Source of the DNA: an uncultured Clostridia bacterium
GTDB lineage: Bacteria > Bacillota > Clostridia > Oscillospirales > Ruminococcaceae
Direction of reading: 5' to 3'
Assembly (NCBI GenBank): GCA_945910715.1
Contig: CAMDZU010000020.1
Location: 1 to 11,225 of the forward strand
DNA length: 11,225 bases
In this document: piece after piece, positions 1 to 6,860 of the stretch
Layout: each line of letters opens with the position of its first letter
Position numbering within the stretch: the first letter of the stretch is position 1
Made by a program: the position numbers and the translations under genes
The notes under the pieces: generated by a model
What the model was told of the DNA's origin: nothing
The model's database searches: none
The model's input: only the letters and a program-made list of their open reading frames with translations

Positions 1-14
1 ATTGGTTTTGACTT

Positions 15-60
15 GCCGCCTTTTAGGCGGCTCTCCTTATAGACCTTGTCTATAAGGAGA
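15..60. repeat. two adjacent perfect inverted repeats
   Basis: Two hairpins stand side by side. Bases 15-21 pair with 25-31 (7 bp, GCCGCCT/AGGCGGC, 3-nt loop). Bases 32-43 pair with 49-60 (12 bp, TCTCCTTATAGA and its complement, 5-nt loop). Neither has a clean T run on either strand, so they are not convincing intrinsic terminators. They may be the 3' end of an upstream transcript or a small palindromic intergenic element. The function is unknown. Confidence 0.6.
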
Positions 61-186
61 TTAGGAATTAGTATTATCTTTTCAAAAAGTTCTTCGACAA
101 ACCTCCGAAACCGAAAAAACATACAGACAAATAAACGCTCCCGACAGACGCACATAGCACGTTGTGGGAGCGTAAATACAGTAAGC
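61..186. other. gene-free stretch with one long-looped hairpin
   Basis: No credible gene is seen between the inverted repeats at 15-60 and the tRNA terminator. One structure stands out: ACGCTCCC at 135-142 is the exact complement of GGGAGCGT at 166-173 (8 bp, 23-nt loop). The minus-strand side is followed by a moderately T-rich stretch, so it could act as a secondary terminator behind the tRNA. This is weakly supported. Confidence 0.4.
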
Positions 187-218
187 ATAAAAAAACAGTC
201 CGATTAAATCGGACTGTT
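187..218 (-). terminator. intrinsic terminator of tRNA-Leu
   Basis: Read on the minus strand, bases 219-208 pair with 204-193 (12 bp perfect stem, AAACAGTCCGAT type, 3-nt loop), followed by a run of seven T (195-189). The stem begins at the last base of the tRNA CCA end, so transcription stops directly after the tRNA. Confidence 0.9.
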
Positions 219-304
219 TGGTGCGGAGGATGGGACTTGAACCCACACGAGAATACTCCCACTACCCCCTCAAAGTAGCGTGTCTGCCATTCCACCACCT
301 CCGC
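219..304 (-). tRNA. tRNA-Leu (anticodon GAG)
   Basis: The minus strand folds as an 86-nt class II tRNA. The acceptor stem is GCGGAGG/CCTCCGC (7 perfect pairs) with discriminator A and an encoded CCA at 221-219. The anticodon stem CTACT/GGTAG closes the loop TTGAGGG, giving anticodon GAG, which reads CUU/CUC leucine codons. A long variable arm, typical of tRNA-Leu, precedes the T arm (GTGGG-TTCAAGT-CCCAT). It has its own promoter and terminator, so it is a single-gene unit downstream of and co-oriented with the polyamine operon. Confidence 0.97.
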
Positions 305-389
305 ACAGGAGGTTATTTACTTTGTTAATTATACCTTATGTAATTGTGAGGGGCTGTCGGTTTTTGTTCTCTCTCCCGACTGCTGTTAT

Positions 390-418
390 ATTATATCACG
401 ATATTTTGCATTTGTCAA
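390..418 (-). promoter_or_regulatory. consensus sigma-A promoter of tRNA-Leu
   Basis: On the minus strand TTGACA (418-413) is followed after exactly 17 nt by TATAAT (395-390), preceded by TGA, a TGn extended -10. Every element matches the consensus, as expected for a strong stable-RNA promoter. Transcription would start near 383, leaving a 5' leader of about 78 nt. In that leader GTCGG and CCGAC (381-357) can form a small hairpin before tRNA processing. Confidence 0.88.
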
Positions 419-440
419 CACTTTTTGCAAAATTTTTTTC

Positions 441-491
441 AAAAAATTTTTAAATGCCGCAAACCTGCTGTTAAAGCCGATTTACGGCATT
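441..491 (-). terminator. intrinsic terminator of the polyamine operon
   Basis: Five bases after the nspC stop codon the minus strand forms AATGCCGTAAA/TTTGCGGCATT (491-481 with 463-453; 11 pairs including one U-G), with a 17-nt loop. The U-G pair would be a C-A mismatch on the other strand, so the element points to the minus strand. The T-rich tract is interrupted (TT, AAAAA, then six T at 446-441), so efficiency may be moderate. Confidence 0.7.
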
Positions 492-496
492 CATCG

Positions 497-1633
497 TTAA
501 GATAATCTGTTCTTGAAATCGGAATATCCGAATTTTTTTATATTTTTTATTTCACCTTTAGCGGTCAATAACTCAATTGAGGGCAATGCCATACCGTTAA
601 ATGTGTTATTTTTTACCATTGAATAAATCGCCATATCGGTAAAAATCAGCTTATCCCCTATTTTCAGCGGCTCGTCAAAGGAATAATCCCCTATAATATC
701 TCCTGCAAGGCAGGTGTTGCCGCCGAAACGGTAGTCATACTTCTTTTCGCCCTTTTCGCCGCTGCCAATAATAAACGGGCGGTAGGGCATTTCAAGCACG
801 TCGGGCATGTGGCAAGCCGCCGAAGCGTCAAGTATCCCAATGTCAATTCCGTTACGGACAATTTCCAGCACGGATGAAACAAGATAGCCTGCGTTGAGGG
901 CAACCGCCTCTCCGGGCTCAATATAGACCTCCAGCCCGTATTCATTGCGGATTTTGTTTATGCACCGTTCAAGGCGCTCTATATCGTAATCGGGACGTGT
1001 AATGTGATGTCCGCCGCCGAAATTGAGCCATTTCAGCCGAGGAAAGTACTCGCCGAACTTCTCAATTACAACTTGGAGAGTTGTTTCCAAGTCGTCGGAA
1101 TTCTGCTCGCAGAGGGTGTGGAAGTGCAGTCCCTCAATTCCGTCAAGCAAATCCTCTCTGAAATTGCGGGCGGTAACTCCAAGCCTTGAACCCGGGGCGC
1201 AGGGGTCGTAAATTGCGTGATCGCTCTGGGTGGAAAACTCGGGGTTGATTCTGATTCCGCAGCTCGACTTGCCCTTTACCCTGTCCTTATACTTTTCCCA
1301 TTGGGAAAAGCTGTTGAACACAATATGATCGCAAATTTCCGCAATTTCGTCTATTTCATCTTCAAGGTAGACAGGGGAGAAAATGTGGTTTTCCCCTTTC
1401 ATTTCCTCATGTCCCAGCCGTGCCTCGTAAAGACCGCTTGCGGTTGCTCCGCTTATATAGGAGCGTATCAGCGGATAGGTTGCAAAGGCGGAGTAGCACT
1501 TCTGCGCAAGGAGAATATGACAGCCTGTGCGCTGTTCAAGACCTTGCAGAATCTTCAGATTGTCAATAAGCTTCTGCTCGTCAATAACATAGCATGGCGT
1601 TTTTACCTGTGATAAAATTTCCTTAAGCTCCAT
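497..1633 (-). CDS. nspC: carboxynorspermidine/carboxyspermidine decarboxylase
   Basis: A 378-aa PLP enzyme of the alanine racemase fold (fold III, Orn/DAP/Arg decarboxylase type 2). It should decarboxylate carboxyspermidine or carboxynorspermidine to the polyamine in the cytosol. Visible landmarks are the PLP lysine in LLAQKCYS (K45), FHTLCEQ (H172), the glycine-rich phosphate-binding GGGHH (206-210), EPGEA (239-243), and the C-terminal GNTCLAGD motif with C308 and D312. These match the NspC family, whose length is about 370-400 aa. The ATG overlaps the stop codon of the upstream dehydrogenase by one base (TGATG), which suggests translational coupling. It is the last gene of the operon, with a terminator right behind it. 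Next to an arginine-to-putrescine pathway, spermidine is the likelier product than norspermidine; this is inferred, since the sequence does not fix the substrate. Confidence 0.93.
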   Translation of the reverse strand: MELKEILSQVKTPCYVIDEQKLIDNLKILQGLEQRTGCHILLAQKCYSAFATYPLIRSYISGATASGLYEARLGHEEMKGENHIFSPVYLEDEIDEIAEICDHIVFNSFSQWEKYKDRVKGKSSCGIRINPEFSTQSDHAIYDPCAPGSRLGVTARNFREDLLDGIEGLHFHTLCEQNSDDLETTLQVVIEKFGEYFPRLKWLNFGGGHHITRPDYDIERLERCINKIRNEYGLEVYIEPGEAVALNAGYLVSSVLEIVRNGIDIGILDASAACHMPDVLEMPYRPFIIGSGEKGEKKYDYRFGGNTCLAGDIIGDYSFDEPLKIGDKLIFTDMAIYSMVKNNTFNGMALPSIELLTAKGEIKNIKKFGYSDFKNRLS

Positions 1634-2835
1634 CAGTCCACCAAGGTCGGGTCAAAGGTTTCCTGCCAGGGAAGACCCCACTTGTTGAGTGCGTCCATAA
1701 ACGGATCCGGATCAAATTCCTCAATGTTGAATACGCCCGGACCTTTCCATGTGCCTGTCATAAGCATCATTGCGCCTATCATTGCAGGAACGCCTGTGGT
1801 ATAGCTGATTGCCTGTGAGCCTACCTCTTTGTAGCACTCCTGATGGTCGCAGACGTTGTAAACGTAGTACTTAACGTCCTTGCCGTCCTTTTTGCCCTGC
1901 ATAATGCAGCCGATATTTGTCTTGCCCTTTGTTCTGGGGCCAAGAGAAGCAGGGTCGGGAAGAACTGCCTTTAGGAACTGTAACGGAACAATCTGCTTGC
2001 CCTCAAATTCAATAGGCTCAATGCTGGTCATTCCCACGTTTTCAAGGCATTTAAGGTGGGTGAGATAGCTCTGTCCGAAGGTCATAAAGAAGCGGATACG
2101 CTTTATTCCCTTGATATTTATGCCGAGAGATTCAAGCTCCTCGTGGTGAAGCAGATACATATCCTTTTCGCCAACCTGATCGAAGTTGTAAACACGCTTT
2201 ATCTCCATTGGCTTTGTTTCAACCCAATGCCCGTCCTCCCAGTAGCTGCCGTTTGCGCTAACCTCACGGATATTGATTTCGGGGTTGAAATTGGTTGCAA
2301 AGGGATAGCCGTGGTCGCCGCCGTTGCAGTCAAGAATATCAATGTAGTTTATCTCGTCAAAATAATGCTTCATTGCGTAAGCGCAGAAAACGCCCGTTAC
2401 GCCGGGGTCAAAGCCGCTGCCGAGAAGTGCGGTAATGCCTGCCTTTTCAAAGCGTTCCTTGTACGCCCACTGCCACTTGTACTCAAACTTGGCGGTGTCG
2501 AGGGGCTCATAGTTAGCCGTATCAACATAGTGAGTCTTTGTTGCAAGACAAGCGTCCATTATGGTTAAATCCTGATAAGGAAGCGCAAGATTCAGCACAA
2601 CCTCGGGCTTGAACTCATTGATAAGAGCAATAAGCTCGTCAACGTTGTCAGCGTTTACCTGTGCGGTGTGGATAATTGTCTTTGTTTTGCCCTCAAGCTC
2701 AGCCTTGAGCTTGTCGCACTTTGACTTTGTTCTGCTGGCAATCATAATTTCAGTGAAAACCTCACTGTTCTGACAGCACTTGTGAATTGCAACGGAGGCA
2801 ACGCCGCCGCAGCCGATAATCATACATTTTCCCAT
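1633..2835 (-). CDS. saccharopine-dehydrogenase-like carboxy(nor)spermidine dehydrogenase
   Basis: A 400-aa saccharopine dehydrogenase family protein. The N-terminal Rossmann motif GCGGVAS (residues 8-14) binds NAD(P)H, HYVDTANYE lies at 101-109, and GSGFDPGVT at 138-146 is typical of the carboxynorspermidine synthase branch (CANSDH/CASDH). Known members reductively condense a diamine (putrescine or diaminopropane) with L-aspartate semialdehyde to give the carboxylated polyamine. The next gene encodes the matching decarboxylase NspC, and the pair is the usual two-step module. The start ATG overlaps the speB stop by one base (TAATG), with AAAGGAGA at 2849-2842 as ribosome binding site. True saccharopine dehydrogenase of lysine metabolism is the alternative, but pairing with nspC inside a spe operon argues against it. 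Putrescine is the inferred substrate because speA/speB upstream make it. Confidence 0.9.
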   Translation of the reverse strand: MGKCMIIGCGGVASVAIHKCCQNSEVFTEIMIASRTKSKCDKLKAELEGKTKTIIHTAQVNADNVDELIALINEFKPEVVLNLALPYQDLTIMDACLATKTHYVDTANYEPLDTAKFEYKWQWAYKERFEKAGITALLGSGFDPGVTGVFCAYAMKHYFDEINYIDILDCNGGDHGYPFATNFNPEINIREVSANGSYWEDGHWVETKPMEIKRVYNFDQVGEKDMYLLHHEELESLGINIKGIKRIRFFMTFGQSYLTHLKCLENVGMTSIEPIEFEGKQIVPLQFLKAVLPDPASLGPRTKGKTNIGCIMQGKKDGKDVKYYVYNVCDHQECYKEVGSQAISYTTGVPAMIGAMMLMTGTWKGPGVFNIEEFDPDPFMDALNKWGLPWQETFDPTLVD

Positions 2836-3701
2836 TATAATTCTCCTTTATTAGTGTTAATAGAAAGCAATAATTCACGCATTACCTTGCAGGCAACTGC
2901 CGTTGACGCTCCGCTTGGGTCAAGCATCGGGGAAAGCTCGTTTACGTCTGCACCCACTATGTTAAGCCTGCCGACCTTAATAATTCCCCCAAGCAAGTCC
3001 ATAAAGCTTATTCCGCCTGCCTCGGGAGTGCCCGTTCCGGGGAAAACCGACGGGTCAAGAACATCAAGGTCTATGGTAAAATAAACAGGCTTGCCTTTCA
3101 GCTTTTCCACGATTTCATCAAGGGTATCAAGGTTGAATTTGTTGGTATAAACGTGCTCCTTGCCCCACTGAAACTCGCTTCTGTCACCTGAGCGGATTCC
3201 GAACTGATAAATCCTGTGATCCCCCAGTATATCCCAGCAGCGATGTAAAACACAGGCGTGAGATAGCTTTGTACCCAGATAATCATCACGCAAATCTGCG
3301 TGGGCGTCAAAGTGGATAATGTGCAGGTCGGGATATTTTTCCGCCACGGCTCTGACTGCGCCCAGCGTAACAAGATGTTCTCCCCCCATCATAACAGGGA
3401 TTTTTCCCGAGGATATTACCTGCATTGTGTAATCGGTAATCATATCGAGGGCACGCTCGGGACTGCCGAAAGGCAATTCCAGCTCGCCGCCGTCATAAAC
3501 GCTTATATCCGTCAAATCCTTGTCCTGATAGGGACTGTAGGTTTCAAGTCCGAAGCTTTCCGACCGCATTGCCTTTCCGCCGAAGCGTGTGCCGGGGCGG
3601 TATGAGGTGGTGCTGTCAAAGGGCGCACCGAAAATTACTATGTCTGCGTCGTAAAATTCACTCTCGCAGCCGATAAAGGTTTCAACATTCTTCTTCAACA
3701 T
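2835..3701 (-). CDS. speB: agmatinase (agmatine ureohydrolase)
   Basis: A 288-aa ureohydrolase of the arginase family, likely hydrolysing agmatine to putrescine and urea with a dimanganese centre. Ligand motifs are complete: GGEH (H109), FDAHAD (D132, H134, D136), SHAC (147-150) and TIDLDVLDPS (D211, D213), followed by PGTGTPE, typical of agmatinases. The frame stays open to 3779, but the family-like N-terminus begins MLKKNVETF at 3701, with GGAGGA 11 nt upstream; the longer form would only add sequence overlapping speE. With this start it overlaps the end of speE by 20 nt. In some bacteria and archaea the SpeB-like enzyme instead cleaves N1-aminopropylagmatine after SpeE has acted on agmatine. 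The sequence alone cannot exclude that order of steps. Confidence 0.93.
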   Translation of the reverse strand: MLKKNVETFIGCESEFYDADIVIFGAPFDSTTSYRPGTRFGGKAMRSESFGLETYSPYQDKDLTDISVYDGGELELPFGSPERALDMITDYTMQVISSGKIPVMMGGEHLVTLGAVRAVAEKYPDLHIIHFDAHADLRDDYLGTKLSHACVLHRCWDILGDHRIYQFGIRSGDRSEFQWGKEHVYTNKFNLDTLDEIVEKLKGKPVYFTIDLDVLDPSVFPGTGTPEAGGISFMDLLGGIIKVGRLNIVGADVNELSPMLDPSGASTAVACKVMRELLLSINTNKGEL

Positions 3702-4542
3702 GTTCAAGCAGGTCCTCCACATAATTCGGCAGCGCAAAAGCTCCTCTGTGCAGCTCCGAATTGTAATATTTTGTGGCAATTCCGAGAGAATTCCACCTTG
3801 CCTCGTCCATATCCCTTACGGGGTGGAATTTCTTTGAAGCAAAGCCGAAAAGCCAGTGTCCCGAGGGATAGGTTGGAATATGCGCCTGATAAACCTTACT
3901 TATGGGGAAGGATTCCACAATGCGCTTGTGAGCTCTCTGCATTGCAACTGCGTCGTCGTGATAGAACGGGCTTTCGTGCTGATTTACCATTATTCCAGTT
4001 TCGTTAAGCGCCTTGTAGCAGTTGCCGTAAAACTCCTTTGTGAAAAGTCCCTCTCCGGGGCCGAAGGGGTCGGTTGAATCAACGATAATCAGGTCGTATT
4101 TGTTTTCGCATTTGCGGATAAATTTAAGTCCGTCCTGAATAAAAATGTGAACTCGCTTATCGTCAAAGGCGCAGGCGGTTTTGGGAAGATATTCCTTGCA
4201 CACTTCAATTACCTGCTCGTCGATTTCCACCATATCAATATTTTCAACAGTGCTGTATCGTGTAAGCTCACGGACAACTCCTCCGTCCCCTGCACCGATA
4301 ACAAGCACGTTTTTTATGTCGGGATTTACCGCCATTGGAACATGGACAATCATTTCGTGATATATGAACTCGTCCTTTTCCGTAAGCATCATATAGCCGT
4401 CAAGAGTGAGAAATCTGCCGAATTCCTCCGACTGAAAAACGTCGATGCGCTGAAAATCGCTTTTGCCGCTGTAAAGCTGTTTATCCACCTTAATGGACAG
4501 CTTTACGTTTTTTGTATGAAATTCGCTGAACCATAAATCCAT
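3682..4542 (-). CDS. speE: spermidine synthase-like aminopropyltransferase
   Basis: A 286-aa protein with the spermidine synthase layout: an N-terminal beta domain (LTLDGYMMLTEKDEF at 46-59, then YHEM), then a Rossmann methyltransferase-like domain with VLVIGAGDGG (79-88), VEID (105-108), IQDG (135-138) and VDSTDP (154-159), which bind decarboxylated AdoMet and the amine acceptor. It should transfer an aminopropyl group to putrescine to give spermidine and methylthioadenosine. The length fits the bacterial family (about 275-300 aa). It has the strongest ribosome binding site of the operon, AAAGGAGG at 4557-4550, 7 nt before the ATG, and lies 30 nt after speA. The acceptor could also be agmatine, as in the N1-aminopropylagmatine route. 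The family assignment is firm; the acceptor is inferred. Confidence 0.95.
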   Translation of the reverse strand: MDLWFSEFHTKNVKLSIKVDKQLYSGKSDFQRIDVFQSEEFGRFLTLDGYMMLTEKDEFIYHEMIVHVPMAVNPDIKNVLVIGAGDGGVVRELTRYSTVENIDMVEIDEQVIEVCKEYLPKTACAFDDKRVHIFIQDGLKFIRKCENKYDLIIVDSTDPFGPGEGLFTKEFYGNCYKALNETGIMVNQHESPFYHDDAVAMQRAHKRIVESFPISKVYQAHIPTYPSGHWLFGFASKKFHPVRDMDEARWNSLGIATKYYNSELHRGAFALPNYVEDLLEHVEEEC

Positions 4543-4572
4543 ATTATAACCTCCTTTAAGAGATTTGCAAGG

Positions 4573-6021
4573 TTACTTGATAACGTTGAGCCGTTCAATT
4601 TTCATATCCTCCGCTCCCGTCATAAAACAGCCCTTTTCCTTGGCGTAAATTATGTATTCAATTATTTCCTCCGTAACCGTTTCGCCGGGAGCAAGAATAG
4701 GTATTCCGGGAGGATAGCACATTACAAACTCGCTGCATATTCTGCCTGCGGTTTCACGGAGAGGGAGGGATTCCTTATCCGCATAAAAAGCCTCCTGAGG
4801 TGTGCGCTCAACAAGAGGGTTGATATACTCGTGCTCAAGCATACCCGTTTTGTCCTTTTTGTACCGTCTGCGTATTTCGGAAAGCGCACCTACAAGCCGC
4901 TCAATATCACGTTCTCTGTCCCCTACCGAAACATAGGCGAGAATGTTTCCCATATCACCGAATTCCGTCTGAATATCGTATTCATCACGGAGAATATCAT
5001 ACACCTCAATTCCCGCAAGCCCTGTTTCAAGAGTGTTTACCGAAAGCTTTGTTATATCAAAATCATAAATGGTGTCGCCGTTGACAATTTCTCTTGAATA
5101 GGCGTAAAAATCCCCTATCTGATTTATTTCTTCCCTTGCGTATTCCACAAGGTCGGTTACCTTATGGAAAATTGCCTTGCCGTTAAGAGCAAGATTTTTT
5201 CTTGAAAGGTCAAGGCTTGACATAAGCAGATAAGAGCCGCTTGTAGTCTGGGTAAGGTTTATTACCTGCCGCACATATCCGGGGCTTACGTTTTTGCCGA
5301 TAAGCAGGAAGGAGCTCTGAGTAAGAGAGCCTCCCGATTTGTGCATTGAAACGCTCGCCATATCTGCACCCACGCTCATTGCCGCTGCGGGAAGTCTGTC
5401 GTTGAAATAAAAGTGAGTTCCGTGAGCCTCGTCCGCCAGCACCAGCATACCCTTGCTGTGGGCGTATTCGGTTATTGCCTTTAAGTTGGAGCAAATGCCG
5501 TAATAGGTGGGGTTATTAACAAAAACCGCCTTTGCGTCTGGATTGTCGTCTATTGCCTTTTTGACGTCCTCAACAGCCATTCCAAGGGATATTCCAAGAC
5601 GCTCGTCCGTATCGGGATTAACGTAAACGGGCACTGCGCCGTTCAGAATCATTGCATTTATTACCGAGCGATGAACGTTTCGGGGGAGAATTATCTTATC
5701 CCCTCGCTTTGCGGCGGTGAAAACCATTGCCTGAACGGAAGAGGTTGTTCCCCCCACCATAAAAAATGCGTAGGCTGCGCCGAATGCGTCTGCCGCCAGC
5801 TCCTCCGCATCACGAATAACCGAAACGGGGTGGCAAAGATTATCCAGCGGCTTCATCGAATTTACGTCAAGGCTCATGCATTTCTGCCCTAAAAAAGCCG
5901 TAAGCTCGGGATTGCCTTTTCCCCGCTTATGTCCCGGCACGTCAAAGGGCACTACCCTGTTGCCTTCAAATTCCGTCAGCGCCTCCGCAATTGGCGCTCT
6001 GTCCTGATTAAGTCTGTACAT
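4573..6021 (-). CDS. speA: biosynthetic arginine (Orn/Lys/Arg family) decarboxylase
   Basis: A 482-aa PLP decarboxylase of the aspartate aminotransferase fold, like Bacillus SpeA and unlike the larger fold-III SpeA of E. coli. It starts with the family's PFDVPGHKRG (25-34). It has the pyridine-binding Asp in LADEAHGTHF (D197), the Schiff-base lysine in SMHKSGGSLTQ (K228), and the C-terminal substrate domain motif CYPPGIPILAPGE. It lacks the N-terminal response-regulator-like domain of inducible lysine/ornithine decarboxylases, as expected for the approximately 480-aa Gram-positive group. Arginine is the likely substrate because agmatinase follows in the operon, giving arginine to agmatine to putrescine; lysine or ornithine specificity cannot be excluded by motif. 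The start ATG is 8 nt after the speD stop, with AGAGG as ribosome binding site. Confidence 0.92.
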   Translation of the reverse strand: MYRLNQDRAPIAEALTEFEGNRVVPFDVPGHKRGKGNPELTAFLGQKCMSLDVNSMKPLDNLCHPVSVIRDAEELAADAFGAAYAFFMVGGTTSSVQAMVFTAAKRGDKIILPRNVHRSVINAMILNGAVPVYVNPDTDERLGISLGMAVEDVKKAIDDNPDAKAVFVNNPTYYGICSNLKAITEYAHSKGMLVLADEAHGTHFYFNDRLPAAAMSVGADMASVSMHKSGGSLTQSSFLLIGKNVSPGYVRQVINLTQTTSGSYLLMSSLDLSRKNLALNGKAIFHKVTDLVEYAREEINQIGDFYAYSREIVNGDTIYDFDITKLSVNTLETGLAGIEVYDILRDEYDIQTEFGDMGNILAYVSVGDRERDIERLVGALSEIRRRYKKDKTGMLEHEYINPLVERTPQEAFYADKESLPLRETAGRICSEFVMCYPPGIPILAPGETVTEEIIEYIIYAKEKGCFMTGAEDMKIERLNVIK

Positions 6022-6029
6022 ACTGCCTC

Positions 6030-6794
6030 TTAATAAATGTTGCTGCCGCTGAAAATCTCAATCATTTCCTGCCGCAGACTGTTTGTAATATCAAGCCTTG
6101 TTTTTGGCGGAAGCTCATAAACGTCGGCGTTGAACAGATAATTCTGCAAATCTATTTCCTTGATAAGCATTTTTGTGTGGAATATATTGGACTGGTAAAC
6201 ATTAACGTCAACTGCGTCGTAGCGCTTTATTATGCTGTCGTCAATGTAGTCCTGAATTGAGGTTATTTTGTGGTCGAGGAACAGCTTTTTGCCGCTTATA
6301 TCCCTTGTAAAGCCTCGGATTTTGTAGTCCATTGTTATAATGTCCGAGTCAAAGCTGCCGATAAGGAAATCAAGGGTGCTTAAAGGAGTTATCTCTCCGC
6401 AGGTGGCAACATCAATGTCAACTCTGAAAGTAGCAATGCAGGTTTCGGGGTGATATTCGGGATAGGTATGTACCGTAACGTGGCTTTTGTCAAGGTGTCC
6501 CACAACCGTATCGCCGCTGAGGTTTTTCACCATACTTTCCTCTGCAATAAGGAAGGTAACGCTTGCGCCCTGGGGCTCGTAGTCCTGCCTTGAAATATTC
6601 AGCACATGAGCGCCTATCATTTCCGTTACCTGAGTTAAAATGCCTGTTAAACGCTCGGAGTTGTACTGCTCGTCAATGTATGCGATATAGTCACGCTGCT
6701 CACGCTCCGACTTTGCATAACACACGTCGTAAATGTTGAAGCTGAGAGATTTTGTAAGGTTGTTGAATCCGTAAAGCTTTAATTTGTTTTCCAT
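6030..6794 (-). CDS. speD: S-adenosylmethionine decarboxylase proenzyme
   Basis: A 254-aa pyruvoyl enzyme that makes decarboxylated AdoMet, the aminopropyl donor for SpeE. It is co-linear with E. coli-type SpeD (about 264 aa): [14 protein letters not shown] holds the self-cleavage site K103/S104 (S104 becomes the pyruvoyl group), TCGEITPL carries the conserved Cys (C132), and [26 protein letters not shown] and the C-terminal EMIEIFSG follow. It is not the short (about 120-130 aa) form of Bacillus. The start is ATG at 6794, with GAGGA (6806-6802) 7 nt upstream. An in-frame TTG at 6800 is only 1 nt from that site and is unlikely. It is the first gene of the operon, placed directly behind a leader terminator, so its transcription is probably attenuated. 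Confidence 0.95.
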   Translation of the reverse strand: MENKLKLYGFNNLTKSLSFNIYDVCYAKSEREQRDYIAYIDEQYNSERLTGILTQVTEMIGAHVLNISRQDYEPQGASVTFLIAEESMVKNLSGDTVVGHLDKSHVTVHTYPEYHPETCIATFRVDIDVATCGEITPLSTLDFLIGSFDSDIITMDYKIRGFTRDISGKKLFLDHKITSIQDYIDDSIIKRYDAVDVNVYQSNIFHTKMLIKEIDLQNYLFNADVYELPPKTRLDITNSLRQEMIEIFSGSNIY

Positions 6795-6808
6795 CGGCAA
6801 ATCCTCGC

Positions 6809-6860
6809 AAAAAATAAAATAGCCCAGATGTATGGGAAAAATCCGTTTACACTTGAGCTA
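6809..6860 (-). terminator. leader intrinsic terminator (attenuator) before speD
   Basis: The minus strand folds TAGCTCA (6860-6854) onto TGGGCTA (6826-6820), 7 pairs with one U-G. After one A/C mismatch, GTGTA (6852-6848) pairs with TACAT (6832-6828), and GG/CC pairs closer to the loop. It is followed by TTTTATTTTTT (6819-6809). The T run ends 3 nt before the speD ribosome binding site, so it can only act on readthrough into the operon. An upstream segment complementary to CAAGTGT (6855-6849) offers an antiterminator. Confidence 0.7.

Noticed and set aside
72..134. Plus-strand Lys/Pro-rich stretch (FKKFFDKPPKPKK) ending in TAA, like a protein C-terminus
   Set aside because: An in-frame TAG at 69-71 and the lack of any start codon leave no gene. 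It could be a relic of an upstream gene's tail, but the window does not support calling it.
74..298. 74-codon minus-strand open frame
   Set aside because: It runs through the tRNA-Leu and its terminator, starts inside the tRNA, and has no family-like sequence or ribosome binding site. It is a chance frame.
328..333. Second TATAAT on the minus strand, just upstream of tRNA-Leu
   Set aside because: No acceptable -35 at 16-18 nt, and the full-consensus promoter at 390-418 explains transcription.
3702..3779. Longer SpeB N-terminus from 3779
   Set aside because: The extra 26 residues lie inside the speE coding end and do not resemble agmatinase. The ATG at 3701 has a GGAGGA site and gives the usual length.
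6795..6800. TTG start for speD at 6800
   Set aside because: It is 1 nt from the ribosome binding site, too close; the ATG at 6794 is correctly spaced.
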